DNA of 64,000 nt from an uncultured Prevotellaceae bacterium (GTDB lineage Bacteria > Bacteroidota > Bacteroidia > Bacteroidales > Bacteroidaceae): the NCBI GenBank assembly GCA_902794405.1, contig CADBHI010000013.1, forward strand, positions 1 to 64,000, read 5' to 3'. The position numbers and the translations under genes are program-made. This document shows, one piece after another, positions 1 through 7,302 of the stretch; positions within the stretch are counted from its first letter, which is position 1; every line of letters starts with the position of its first letter. The notes beneath the pieces are model-generated. The model made no database searches. It was not told the DNA's origin and saw only the letters and a list, made by a program, of their open reading frames with translations.

Positions 1-66
1 AAAATAGAAGCACTTTTAAACTCCGCTTCAGATGGATAGCCCCGGTTGGTCCGGCAAGCAAGGCCA

Positions 67-401
67 TTAAAGCGGAGTTCCTTTTTTAAGTTCACCAATG
101 GTGGCTTCGAAAGAGAACTTATCAATGATGGCGTATGGCTTGTAGGGACCGTGGTTTTTCATCTTTCGCATGGCAAGTACTGTTCGTACGCCCAGATCAC
201 GGTCAAAATAGGCAAAGTAGGCACTTTCCTCGTGCTTTCCTTCTTTTACAGTCCGCCAACCGATGTATTCACTTTTCTTCAAGAAACCGGGAATATCCTT
301 TGCCGTAAGGGATTTCCTATCAGAGAATCTGCTTGCTGCAGGACTTCTTCTCTGATGCGCTTGCTTTCCATGTAATAGTCTTCTGATGTTCGTTTGTCCA
401 T
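67..401 (-). pseudogene. small unrecognised gene broken by a frameshift
   Basis: Two overlapping reading frames join into one plausible protein of about 110 residues. The N-terminal part starts with ATG at 401 (MDKRTSEDYYMESK) and runs to about position 325. The C-terminal part, in another frame, reads through KSEYIGWRTVKEGKHEES to a TAA at 67-69. Frame is lost near the sequence GATAGGAAATCCC on the minus strand, and one extra base there would restore it. A TACCTTTG box lies only about 9 bases before the ATG, so the message would be almost leaderless. The family is not recognised. The break may be a true mutation or a sequencing error. Confidence 0.5.
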
Positions 402-409
402 TTCAGATG

Positions 410-417
410 CAAAGGTA
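410..417 (-). promoter_or_regulatory. -7 promoter box (TACCTTTG) for the frameshifted gene
   Basis: Matches the Bacteroidetes TAnnTTTG consensus on the minus strand just upstream of the ATG at 401. A start of transcription about 6 bases downstream leaves almost no leader. Confidence 0.5.
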
Positions 418-595
418 CGAAATTTTTTGATTAAGTGAGCGAAAAGAGAACTTGTTTTCTTTTCCGAACGTGATAAATTTATCCAATAAGTGAGCAGAAC
501 ACCAAATTTTTCTCTCACGTTTTCCCATACGCTTTCCTTTTTCCCCGGAGCTTTCCCACGATGGGCATAGGCTTGGTTGCTATTGTGGTTTTTCG

Positions 596-603
596 TAACT
601 TTG
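596..603 (+). promoter_or_regulatory. -7 promoter box (TAACTTTG) before the mobile-gene remnant
   Basis: TAnnTTTG match with TTG triplets about 17-21 bases upstream, 50 bases before the ATG at 653. The rest of the stretch between 402 and 652 shows no gene that I can support. Confidence 0.5.
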
Positions 604-652
604 CGAGGTTATTAAAGACAACTTAGACAACAAAGGACAAGAAAAACAGATT

Positions 653-829
653 ATGAATGAGAATGTGATGAGCCAGTTGGATGCGGAACTGGAGCATGCG
701 GGTGAGGAGACGGCACTGAGTCCGCAGATGTTGCTATTAGAGCAGTTGAGGATTACGCCGGAGAAGCAGTTGAAGCCAATGGAATTCCTGTTCCGGTTGT
801 TTGGCAAGCTGCACAGCGTTATCGGTTAG
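653..829 (+). pseudogene. N-terminal remnant of a mobile-element ATPase-type protein
   Basis: A 58-codon frame starting ATG AAT GAG and ending in TAG. Its last part (EKQLKPMEFLFRLFGK) resembles, from memory, the region just before the P-loop in AAA/RepA-like ATPases of Bacteroidales mobile elements. No Walker motif follows: the frame runs instead into an out-of-frame DUF6371-like fragment. I read this as a deletion junction between two genes of a decayed element. The family assignment is from memory and modest in certainty. Confidence 0.35.
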
Positions 830-1002
830 GTGCCAGCCGCGACGGCGGAGTGATCTTCTGGCAGATTGACGAGTCCGGCCAGTTGCGCGACGGCAAGATC
901 ATGCACTACCACCCCGACTGCCACCGCGACCACGACCGCCGTCCGACGAAACTGCCGGAGGAGTGGAAGTCGGAGCATTGTTTGTTTGGATTGCATCTGC
1001 TT
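814..1002 (+). pseudogene. DUF6371-like fragment of a decayed mobile element
   Basis: In the frame that begins before position 850 the sequence reads RLGASRDGGVIFWQIDESG, then DGKIMHYHP, then WKSEHCLFGLHLL. The order 'I.FWQID..G..R.GKIM.Y', then a gap, then 'LFG.HLL' is what I recall for DUF6371 proteins of Bacteroidetes plasmids and transposons. After HLL the frame enters palindrome-rich DNA and loses similarity, so only the N-terminal third survives. It overlaps the end of the preceding remnant in another frame, which fits a deletion junction. Confidence 0.45.
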
Positions 1003-1033
1003 CCCCTCCCGAGTAGGAAAGGCTACGGGTCGG

Positions 1034-1119
1034 CGAGCTTTGCTCGGGTGCTCGGCCCTTTGGGACGCTTTGCTTGCAAAGAATGGGGGCAGGGGTGGTC
1101 TGCGCTCGAGCTTTGCTCG
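1034..1119. repeat. palindrome-rich repeat (two CGAGCTTTGCTCG hairpins)
   Basis: The 13-bp palindrome CGAGCTTTGCTCG occurs at 1034-1046 and again at 1107-1119, with CTTTGCTTGCAAAG at 1068-1081 between them. A matching CTTTGCAGGCAAAG lies at 1327-1340, followed by CGACCAAAGGTCG at 1341-1353. Related hairpins lie at 19850-19965. The DNA is not protein-like in any frame and has replaced the middle of the mobile-element remnant. Confidence 0.6.
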
Positions 1120-1156
1120 CTTGCTACCAGAGGGACGCAAGAACAATCGGCAGATC

Positions 1157-1190
1157 AGACCCCCTCTAACTCCCCCTACTCAGGGGGAGA
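1157..1190 (+). repeat. copy of the CCCCCTC...GGGGGAG palindromic repeat
   Basis: Reads AGACCCCCTCTAACTCCCCC followed by TACTCAGGGGGAGA. It is the same family as the copies flanking the DUF559 gene (6881-6913, 7335-7368) and inside the cbi genes. Here it sits at the edge of a gene fragment and is translated as PPLTPPTQGE in that frame. Confidence 0.7.
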
Positions 1191-1294
1191 AACTGGAGTT
1201 TGAAGCCTTGGGTCTTCAGCCTGGCATGATCATCCTTCCTCCCAACATCGTGCAATGGATCTGCGATAAGTTCTGCATCGATGTAGATACTTAG
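1187..1294 (+). pseudogene. C-terminal gene fragment, family unknown
   Basis: The frame ending in TAG at 1294 reads EKLEFEALGLQPGMIILPPN then IVQWICDKFCIDVDT. It looks like a genuine protein C-terminus, but the upstream sequence is a palindromic repeat rather than coding DNA. It is probably the tail of the same decayed element gene set. I do not recognise the family. Confidence 0.4.
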
Positions 1295-1364
1295 ACACCA
1301 AGATGCATCAACAAACTGGGTCATTTCTTTGCAGGCAAAGCGACCAAAGGTCGAGCGAGCAGTG

Positions 1365-1420
1365 CTAACTGGGCCACTTGGCATGACTAACTGGGCCATT
1401 TAGCATGACTAACTCACCCA
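1365..1420. repeat. 22-bp direct repeat, about 2.5 units
   Basis: Units at 1365-1386 and 1387-1408 begin CTAACTGGGCCA and end GCATGA, and differ at 2 positions. A third partial unit (CTAACTCACCCAG) follows. The reverse complement, starting ATGCTAAATGG, resembles the hairpin arms at 4859-4903, so this may be a dispersed family. No gene is visible between 1295 and 1454. Confidence 0.6.
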
Positions 1421-1454
1421 GTTTGTGAAGACGTATGACCCTCTATCACACAAC

Positions 1455-1486
1455 AAGAGGGTGTGCCAATTTTGACACACCCTCTT
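1455..1486. terminator. hairpin terminator downstream of the FKBP cluster
   Basis: An 11-bp perfect stem AAGAGGGTGTG / CACACCCTCTT with a 10-base loop. It lies 20 bases past the stop of the minus-strand FKBP gene. Short T-rich flanks on both sides allow it to work in either direction. Confidence 0.65.
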
Positions 1487-1506
1487 TGTATACCCTATCA
1501 GAGTTA

Positions 1507-2490
1507 TTACTTCTTCTTAGCAGCCTTCTTGGCGGTAGTTTTCTTGGCAGGCTTTTCTGACTCGGCCTTGGCAGGCTCTTCGGTCTTCATACCGTCAATA
1601 CCAACCAGCTCAACATCGAAGATCAGTGCAGAGTAAGGCTTGATATTGCCCATATTACGCTCGCCGTATGCCAACTCCTGAGGAATAAAGAGCTGCCACT
1701 TTGAACCAACAGGCATCATCGTAAGGGCTTCTGTCCAACCCTTGATGACCTGATCAGGACGGAACTCAGCAGGCTTGTCGCCATGTTTTGCTGATGCATC
1801 GAATACGGTGCCATCTACAAGACGTCCTTCATAGTTGACCAACACCTTATCAGTTCTCTGGGGAACGGGACCTTCACCTTTTACCAATACTTTATACTGA
1901 AGTCCCGACGGTGTCGTGATAACACTGTCTTTCTGGGCATTCTCCTTCAGGAACTTGATACCGGCATCGCGGTTAGGACCATAGAGCTTCTCATCCTTGG
2001 CCTTCTTATCGGCCTCCTGTCTGGCATGGAAGAATGCCTCAGCATCAAACTGCTGGAAATGCGTGGTATCCTGTTTCAGGGCATCCACGAAACCACGATA
2101 GAACAGACTGGTGACGATAGAATCGGGCGTATCGGCAAACTCTGAAGAAAGACCAGGAAGCATACGTGTCTTCACCTGATTGGCAATTTCGATGCCGGCA
2201 GCCTTGGCCTTAGCCTCCATGTTGTCACCAGCTCCAATATACTCCTCAAAAGCCTTGATAAAAATAGCAACTCCTGCTGAATCAATACCGTGCTGCTGCT
2301 TCAGGAACGGCAACAAACCATTTGTCATGGCCATTCCGGCTGTATAGCTGACTGAGTCAGAGCTATTCTTCAGTTCTACAGGAACCACTGGAGCTTCCTG
2401 CACCACTTCCTTCTTCTTCTTTTTTGCATCAATTGTGCAAAAAGAAGCACTCGCCACGACAGCGAGTGCTAATAAGACAACCTTCTTCAT
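1507..2490 (-). CDS. FKBP-type peptidyl-prolyl isomerase, exported, Lys-rich tail
   Basis: A 327-residue periplasmic prolyl cis-trans isomerase. It has a signal peptide (MKKVVLLALAVVASASFC), a helical FKBP_N dimerisation region to about residue 190, and an FKBP_C domain at about 195-300 with VNYEGRLVDG, TVFDAS, VIKGWTEAL and LAYGE. These hold the tyrosine, aspartate and tryptophan of the FKBP pocket. It ends with a lysine/alanine tail (KKTTAKKAAKKK) that could bind the envelope or nucleic acid. It resembles Mip/FkpA. It lies only 3 bases after the second FKBP gene and is the last gene of a three-FKBP operon. Confidence 0.9.
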   Translation of the reverse strand: MKKVVLLALAVVASASFCTIDAKKKKKEVVQEAPVVPVELKNSSDSVSYTAGMAMTNGLLPFLKQQHGIDSAGVAIFIKAFEEYIGAGDNMEAKAKAAGIEIANQVKTRMLPGLSSEFADTPDSIVTSLFYRGFVDALKQDTTHFQQFDAEAFFHARQEADKKAKDEKLYGPNRDAGIKFLKENAQKDSVITTPSGLQYKVLVKGEGPVPQRTDKVLVNYEGRLVDGTVFDASAKHGDKPAEFRPDQVIKGWTEALTMMPVGSKWQLFIPQELAYGERNMGNIKPYSALIFDVELVGIDGMKTEEPAKAESEKPAKKTTAKKAAKKK

Positions 2491-2493
2491 TGT

Positions 2494-3372
2494 TTATCTT
2501 TTGGGGTTAACCTCTAAGAGTTCAATCTTGAACACAAGAACAGAGAAAGGCTTGATAATACCCTGCTCACGCTCGCCGTAAGCCAGATCCTGAGGAATAT
2601 AAACTTCCCAAACAGAACCTGCGGGCATGTGAACCATTGCGTCGGTCCAACCCTTGATGGTCTGGTTACAACGCAGGGTTACAGGCTCACCACGCTTGTA
2701 AGAGCTGTCAAACACTGAATCGTTAAGCAGACGGCCCTCATAGTGAACCTTTACCAGTGAAGTGTCAGCGGGAATAGCGCCAGCACCCTCCTTGATAACC
2801 TTGTACTGCACACCGCTGGGCAGCGTCTTCACGCCATCCTTCTTAGCATTGGCAGCCATGAACTTTTCACCCTCTTCCTTGTTAGAACCATAGGTCTTCT
2901 CCATTTCACGAGCCTTGATTTCCTGCATCTTGGTCTGTGCAATGTTCTGAGCGTCAACCATATTCATCAGACCGCCCTTACCGGTGGTACCGCTGATGAA
3001 ACCAGCCATGAAGTTCTTCATAGAGATGGTCTTTGTAGAATCCTCACCGAACACCTCGTGGTTAATACCCTTCACCATCTGGTTAGAAATCTGCTGACCA
3101 ATCTGGATACCAGCATAATAGGCAGCCTTCTTCTTGCTGTCACCAGCATTGACGCCTTCATTCAGACCTTTGATGAACTCACCCATATAGGCAGTATCTA
3201 CACCAAGACGGTCAACGAGATACTCTTTCAAACCATTGGTCTGAGCCATACCGATAGCATAGCTCATAGAGTCAACATCACTCTTCAGATTTGCCTTCGG
3301 AGTGCCATTGCCGCATGCAGTAAAACCAGCGGCTACAATAGCCATAACGGCTACGATAGATAATTTTTTCAT
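2494..3372 (-). CDS. FKBP-type peptidyl-prolyl isomerase lipoprotein
   Basis: A 292-residue prolyl isomerase predicted to be lipid-anchored. The signal peptide ends in the lipobox GFTAC with the cysteine at residue 20. An FKBP_N helical region follows, then FKBP_C (VHYEGRLLND, SVFDSS, TIKGWTDAM, LAYGE). It is a close paralogue of its downstream neighbour, but membrane-anchored and without the lysine tail. It sits in the middle of the FKBP operon, 15 bases after the first gene. A role as an envelope folding factor is family knowledge; the client proteins are unknown. Confidence 0.9.
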   Translation of the reverse strand: MKKLSIVAVMAIVAAGFTACGNGTPKANLKSDVDSMSYAIGMAQTNGLKEYLVDRLGVDTAYMGEFIKGLNEGVNAGDSKKKAAYYAGIQIGQQISNQMVKGINHEVFGEDSTKTISMKNFMAGFISGTTGKGGLMNMVDAQNIAQTKMQEIKAREMEKTYGSNKEEGEKFMAANAKKDGVKTLPSGVQYKVIKEGAGAIPADTSLVKVHYEGRLLNDSVFDSSYKRGEPVTLRCNQTIKGWTDAMVHMPAGSVWEVYIPQDLAYGEREQGIIKPFSVLVFKIELLEVNPKR

Positions 3373-3387
3373 TGCTTTTTTGTTATA

Positions 3388-3993
3388 TTAAACTACTTGA
3401 ATTAATTCCACGTCAAAAATCAGGGCGGCAAACGGAGGTATCGAAGCACCTGCGCCACCTTCGCCGTAACCTAAACGGTAAGGAATGAAGAAGCGATACT
3501 TGGCACCTTCCTGCATCAACTGCAATCCTTCTGTCCAACCTGCAATGACCTGCTGCAGAGGGAATGTGGCAGGCTCACCGCGCTGAACGCTTGAGTCAAA
3601 CACTGTTCCGTCAATCAGGAAACCCTCGTAGTGACACATTACTGTATCCTTAGCCGACGGCTTTTTACCATTACCTTCCTTTAATACCTTGTATTGAAGA
3701 CCACTGGGCAGCGTGATGACACCCTCCTTCTTGGCATTCTCTGCCAAGTATTTCTCACCGGCTTCCTTATGCTGTTTACCAGCTTCGGCACGCTGAGCAC
3801 TCAGCTTCTCTTCTTGTTTCTGAAAATACTCCTGCACAATCTTTTGTGCTTCGCGGTGCTGAACCTTCAGTTCGCTGCCGCTAATCACGTCCTTTATGGC
3901 CTGTGCGAAATCATCGATATTCAGCTCTGAAGCACCCATTTGCGCCAACTGCTGACCAATGCCCAAGCCAAGGGCGTAGCTAACTTTATCCAT
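3388..3993 (-). CDS. FKBP-type peptidyl-prolyl isomerase, cytoplasmic (FklB-like)
   Basis: A 201-residue protein with no signal peptide. I start it at the ATG at 3993 (MDKVSYALGLGIGQQLAQMG). The frame is open upstream to 4038, but the added residues are not family-like and overlap the promoter. FKBP_N occupies about 1-95, with a charged coiled segment (QKQEEKLSAQRAEAGKQHKE). FKBP_C occupies about 100-201 (CHYEGFLIDG, TVFDSS, VIAGWTEGL, LGYGEGG). It is first in the operon. Together the three genes give a cytosolic, a lipid-anchored and a soluble periplasmic isomerase. Confidence 0.9.
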   Translation of the reverse strand: MDKVSYALGLGIGQQLAQMGASELNIDDFAQAIKDVISGSELKVQHREAQKIVQEYFQKQEEKLSAQRAEAGKQHKEAGEKYLAENAKKEGVITLPSGLQYKVLKEGNGKKPSAKDTVMCHYEGFLIDGTVFDSSVQRGEPATFPLQQVIAGWTEGLQLMQEGAKYRFFIPYRLGYGEGGAGASIPPFAALIFDVELIQVV

Positions 3994-4035
3994 GCTTTTT
4001 CTAATTAATAATGTGTAAATTTTCGAAAATCGGCG

Positions 4036-4043
4036 CAAAGTTA
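4036..4043 (-). promoter_or_regulatory. -7 box (TAACTTTG) of the FKBP operon
   Basis: TAnnTTTG match on the minus strand 43 bases before the FKBP start at 3993, back to back with the sirtuin promoter. It supports the shorter start of the first FKBP gene. Confidence 0.6.
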
Positions 4044-4087
4044 CAACTTTTCTTTGATATCTTTGCCGTTATTTCAGAAAAAAGCAT

Positions 4088-4095
4088 TATTTTTG
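4088..4095 (+). promoter_or_regulatory. -7 box (TATTTTTG) of the sirtuin gene
   Basis: TAnnTTTG match 20 bases before the ATG at 4116. It rules out the earlier in-frame starts, which would lie upstream of the transcription start. Confidence 0.6.
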
Positions 4096-4115
4096 CATAT
4101 CTTAAACATTTGCTT

Positions 4116-4811
4116 ATGAAAAAGATTGTTGTTTTAACTGGTGCAGGCATGTCTGTGGAGAGTGGATTGAAGACTTTCCGCGACGCCGACGGCTTATGGG
4201 AAGAATACCCTGTAGCCCAGGTAGCCACTCATGAAGGATGGGAAGCAGACCCCACCTTAGTAACAAATTTCTACAACATGCTCCGCAAAAAGTGCTGGGG
4301 CGTAAAGCCCAATGAGGGCCATCGTCTTTTGGCCAAGTTGGAAAAGCAGTATGACGTGACGGTAGTGACCCAGAATGTAGATAACCTGCATGAGCAGGCC
4401 GGCTCTTCAAAGGTCATCCACCTGCACGGCGAGCTGATGAAGGTGTGTTCCAGCCGTGACGTCGACGACCCACGTTACCAGCAGACACTAACCCCCGACA
4501 ACTGTGAGATAGAACCTGGCACGAAGGCTGGCGACGGCTCGTTGCTCCGTCCCTTCATCGTATTCTTCGGCGAGGCAGTTCCCAACATCAGCATTGCCGC
4601 CGAGGAAGTCCAAGAAGCCGATATCCTAATTATCATCGGCACATCATTGGCCGTTTACCCCGCAGCAGGTCTTATTCACTATGCCCGTCCGTCAATTCCT
4701 ATATATCTCATCGACCCCAATCCCATCAGCGCTGGCAGCCGCGTTCAGCAGATTCAGAAGGGTGCTTCTGAGGGTATGAAGGAACTTTACGACAAGCTGA
4801 TCACCACCTAA
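4116..4811 (+). CDS. cobB: Sir2-family NAD-dependent deacylase (CobB type)
   Basis: A 231-residue sirtuin that removes acyl groups from protein lysines using NAD. Visible motifs are GAGMSVESGLKTFRD (NAD-binding loop, from residue 9), TQNVDNLHEQAG, the catalytic histidine in HLHGE, and GTSLAVYPAAG near the C-terminus. The YNMLR segment fits the Y..R pair of class III sirtuins (CobB/SIRT5), which prefer succinyl or malonyl groups. The two CxxC zinc pairs of E. coli CobB are absent, as in several short sirtuins. The start is chosen from the promoter position. It is transcribed alone, divergent from the FKBP operon. Confidence 0.9.
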   Translation: MKKIVVLTGAGMSVESGLKTFRDADGLWEEYPVAQVATHEGWEADPTLVTNFYNMLRKKCWGVKPNEGHRLLAKLEKQYDVTVVTQNVDNLHEQAGSSKVIHLHGELMKVCSSRDVDDPRYQQTLTPDNCEIEPGTKAGDGSLLRPFIVFFGEAVPNISIAAEEVQEADILIIIGTSLAVYPAAGLIHYARPSIPIYLIDPNPISAGSRVQQIQKGASEGMKELYDKLITT

Positions 4812-4858
4812 TTATATATAAAATAGCAAGCCGTTCAAGCAGGCTATTTCACTTTGTA

Positions 4859-4903
4859 ATGCTAAGTGGGTCATTCGACAGTGCCTAGTGGCCCACTTAG
4901 CAT
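4859..4903. terminator. 12-bp stem hairpin after the sirtuin gene
   Basis: Perfect inverted arms ATGCTAAGTGGG (4859-4870) and CCCACTTAGCAT (4892-4903) with a 21-base loop. A weaker AAATAGC/GCTATTT stem lies just before, at 4821-4848. No long T-run follows, so termination is only likely. The arm resembles the reverse complement of the 22-bp repeat at 1365-1420, so it may be a repeat copy. Confidence 0.45.
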
Positions 4904-4958
4904 CATCAACCAATTTACTGCATTTATTTTCATAATTCTGTATTTTTTCTCATTTTCT

Positions 4959-4990
4959 TTTGGTTTTTTGGCCAAAAATGCATAATTTTG
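4959..4990 (+). promoter_or_regulatory. promoter of the korA operon (-33 TTTG, -7 TAATTTTG)
   Basis: TTTG at 4959-4962 and TAATTTTG at 4983-4990 with 20 bases between them, the Bacteroidetes spacing. It leaves a leader of about 60 bases before the korA ATG at 5057. Confidence 0.65.
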
Positions 4991-5056
4991 CAGCCGATTA
5001 CGCCAAAAGGGCGTTATTCAGGATAGAATAGTTAGTATTCAAAACCAATAAACGTT

Positions 5057-6916
5057 ATGTCAGAAAAATTGGAAGTGAAGGAGCTGGAACAGGTTGTTGT
5101 CCGCTTCTCAGGTGACTCCGGCGATGGTATGCAGTTGGCCGGAAACATCTTTTCTACGGTTAGTGCCACCGTTGGTAACGGCATCTCAACATTCCCCGAT
5201 TATCCCGCCGACATCCGCGCCCCGCAAGGCTCACTGACTGGTGTGTCTGGTTTCCAGGTACACATCGGTGCCGGCAAGGTTTACACCCCTGGCGACAAAT
5301 GCGACGTGCTGGTGGCCATGAACGCTGCTGCCCTGAAGACGCAGTATCGCTATGCCAAGCCTGGTGCCACCATTATTATCGATACCGACTCCTTTGGCCC
5401 AAAGGACCTGGAGAAGGCCCAGTTCAAGACTGAGGATTATCTTGGCGAGATGGGCATCGACCCCGACCGCGTCATCCAGTGCCCGCTGACAACGATGGTG
5501 AAGGATTGTCTGGCAGACTCAGGCATGGACATGAAGGCCATGATGAAGTGCCGCAATATGTTCGCCCTTGGTCTCGTCTGCTGGCTCTTCGACCGTGACC
5601 TCAACCTCGTGGCAAACTTCCTGAAGGATAAGTTCGCCAAGAAACCCGCCATTGCCGAGGCCAACATCAAGGTCATCCAGGCTGGTTGGGACTATGGACA
5701 CAACACCCATTCGTCGACAGTCAGCGTCTATCGCGTAGAATCAAAGGTCAAAGAGCCCGGCCGTTATATGGACATCACCGGCAACAAGGCTACGGCCTAC
5801 GGCTTTATTGCCGCTGCCGAGAAGGCTGGCCTGAAGCTCTACCTCGGCTCCTACCCCATCACTCCCGCTACCGACGTGCTTCATGAGTTGTCAAAGCATA
5901 AGTCTTGCGGCGTTATCACCGTTCAGTGTGAGGACGAGATTGCTGGCTGCTCGTCGGCTCTCGGCGCTTCGTTTGCCGGTGCCCTCGGCGTCACCTCTAC
6001 CTCCGGCCCTGGCATCTGCCTGAAGTCAGAAGCCATGAACCTCGCCGTCATCATGGAGCTGCCGCTCGTGGTGCTCGACGTACAGCGTGGTGGTCCTGCT
6101 ACAGGTCTGCCCACCAAGTCAGAACAGACCGACCTCCTGCAGGCCCTCTTTGGACGTAACGGTGAGAGCCCCATGCCCGTCATGGCTGCCACCAGTCCTA
6201 CCGACTGCTTTGATGCCGCTTATCAGGCTTGTAAGATTGCATTGGAACACATGACCCCGGTTGTGCTGCTCACCGATGCCTTCGTAGCCAACGGCTCTGG
6301 TGCTTTCAAGCTGCCGGAGATGGACAAGCTTGACCCCATCAATCCACCATACGTGCCTGAGGAGCTGAAAGGCAAATGGACGCCTTACATGCGTGCCGAG
6401 AATGGCACCCGCTATTGGGCCGTACCTGGCCGTGAGGGCTTTGCACACATCCTTGGTGGACTGGAGAAGGACTCTCAGACGGGAGCCATCTCAACGAATC
6501 CTGAGAACCACGACCTGATGACGCGTCTGCGCCAACAGAAGATTGCCAACATCCAGGTGCCCAATCTTGAAGTAGAGGGCGACGCTGACGCTGATTTGCT
6601 GATTGTGGGCTTCGGTTCTACCTACGGACATCTGCGTGCCGCTATGGACGAGCTCCGTGCACAGGGTCACAAGGTGGCTCAGGCTCACTTCAAATACCTG
6701 AACCCGCTGCCTAAGAACACCGCTGAGGTACTCTCTAAATATAATAAGGTGGTGGTGGCTGAACAGAACATGGGTCAGCTCGCTGCCTACCTCCGCATGA
6801 AGGTCGACGGTTTCGTGCCCTACCAGTTCAATCAGGTTAAGGGTCAGCCGTTCGTAGTAGAAGAACTTGTAAATGCGATCAGCCCCCTCCTTGCCTCCCC
6901 CCTGGGGGAGGAATAA
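5057..6916 (+). CDS. korA: 2-oxoacid (2-oxoglutarate):ferredoxin oxidoreductase, gamma-alpha subunit
   Basis: A 619-residue fused subunit of the CoA-acylating oxidoreductase that oxidises 2-oxoglutarate (or another 2-oxoacid) to acyl-CoA and reduces ferredoxin, a route used by anaerobes. The gamma domain covers about 1-200 (VVVRFSGDSGDGMQLAGN, PDYPADIRAP). The alpha or TPP-pyrimidine domain covers about 235-450 (LYLGSYPITPATDVLHEL, QCEDEIAGCSSALGASFAGA, TSTSGPG). The C-terminal domain II contains NMGQLAAYLR. The last residues (SPLLASPLGEE) are not family-like: they are translated palindromic repeat 6881-6913, which also supplies the stop codon. It works with korB, from which it is separated by the inserted DUF559 gene. 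Confidence 0.92.
   Translation: MSEKLEVKELEQVVVRFSGDSGDGMQLAGNIFSTVSATVGNGISTFPDYPADIRAPQGSLTGVSGFQVHIGAGKVYTPGDKCDVLVAMNAAALKTQYRYAKPGATIIIDTDSFGPKDLEKAQFKTEDYLGEMGIDPDRVIQCPLTTMVKDCLADSGMDMKAMMKCRNMFALGLVCWLFDRDLNLVANFLKDKFAKKPAIAEANIKVIQAGWDYGHNTHSSTVSVYRVESKVKEPGRYMDITGNKATAYGFIAAAEKAGLKLYLGSYPITPATDVLHELSKHKSCGVITVQCEDEIAGCSSALGASFAGALGVTSTSGPGICLKSEAMNLAVIMELPLVVLDVQRGGPATGLPTKSEQTDLLQALFGRNGESPMPVMAATSPTDCFDAAYQACKIALEHMTPVVLLTDAFVANGSGAFKLPEMDKLDPINPPYVPEELKGKWTPYMRAENGTRYWAVPGREGFAHILGGLEKDSQTGAISTNPENHDLMTRLRQQKIANIQVPNLEVEGDADADLLIVGFGSTYGHLRAAMDELRAQGHKVAQAHFKYLNPLPKNTAEVLSKYNKVVVAEQNMGQLAAYLRMKVDGFVPYQFNQVKGQPFVVEELVNAISPLLASPLGEE
6881..6913 (+). repeat. palindromic repeat, left end of the DUF559 unit
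   Basis: Begins AGCCCCCTCC, passes through CCTCCCCCCTGGGGGAGG (a near-perfect palindrome) and ends at the korA stop. Read in reverse complement, the copy at 7335-7368 is nearly the same sequence, so the two form inverted ends around the DUF559 gene. Confidence 0.8.
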
Positions 6917-6931
6917 ACGCCTCTTTAGGTG

Positions 6932-7300
6932 ATGGATTACAAATTCAAAACTGCTGATCCGTTCTTGTATAACCTACTGAAAGAGTATGCCAAAGAGAAT
7001 CGAAAAAAGCCTACTGAGGCAGAAACTGTTTTATGGGATTGCATCAAAGAACGACAACTTGGACAGCCATTTAGGCGGCAACACATTATTGGTGAGTTTA
7101 TTGCAGACTTTGCCTGCATACCAGCAAAACTGGTCATCGAAACAGACGGAGGCTACCATCAGTTGCCTGAACAACAGATAAGCGATGAACAACGCCAAAA
7201 ATGGTTAGAGTCACAAGGATTCACAGTTATTAGATTCACCAACGAAGAGGTAATAAACGATATAGACAACGTACTAGAAATAATAAAACAATATTTATAG
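6932..7300 (+). CDS. DUF559 / Vsr-like endonuclease-domain protein
   Basis: A 122-residue protein of the DUF559 family, related to the very-short-patch-repair endonuclease fold. Order of motifs: NRKKPTEAETVLWDCI, then RQLGQPFRRQHIIGEFIADF, then LVIETDGGYHQ, then DEQRQKWLESQGFTVIRFTN, then EEV. The likely metal-binding residues are the aspartate of IADF and the acidic residues of ETDGG, with a histidine after them. The ATG at 6932 is used; a GTG at 6929 overlaps it. It begins 15 bases after the korA stop, and its stop is 2 bases before the korB ATG. It has nothing to do with 2-oxoacid oxidation and is flanked by inverted palindromic repeats. I infer a DNA nicking or mobility role. Confidence 0.85.
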   Translation: MDYKFKTADPFLYNLLKEYAKENRKKPTEAETVLWDCIKERQLGQPFRRQHIIGEFIADFACIPAKLVIETDGGYHQLPEQQISDEQRQKWLESQGFTVIRFTNEEVINDIDNVLEIIKQYL

Positions 7301-7302
7301 TT

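Noticed and set aside
6929-7300. DUF559 gene as a real subunit of the oxidoreductase
   Set aside because: The family is a nuclease fold, and KorAB does not contain such a subunit; repeat ends point to insertion.
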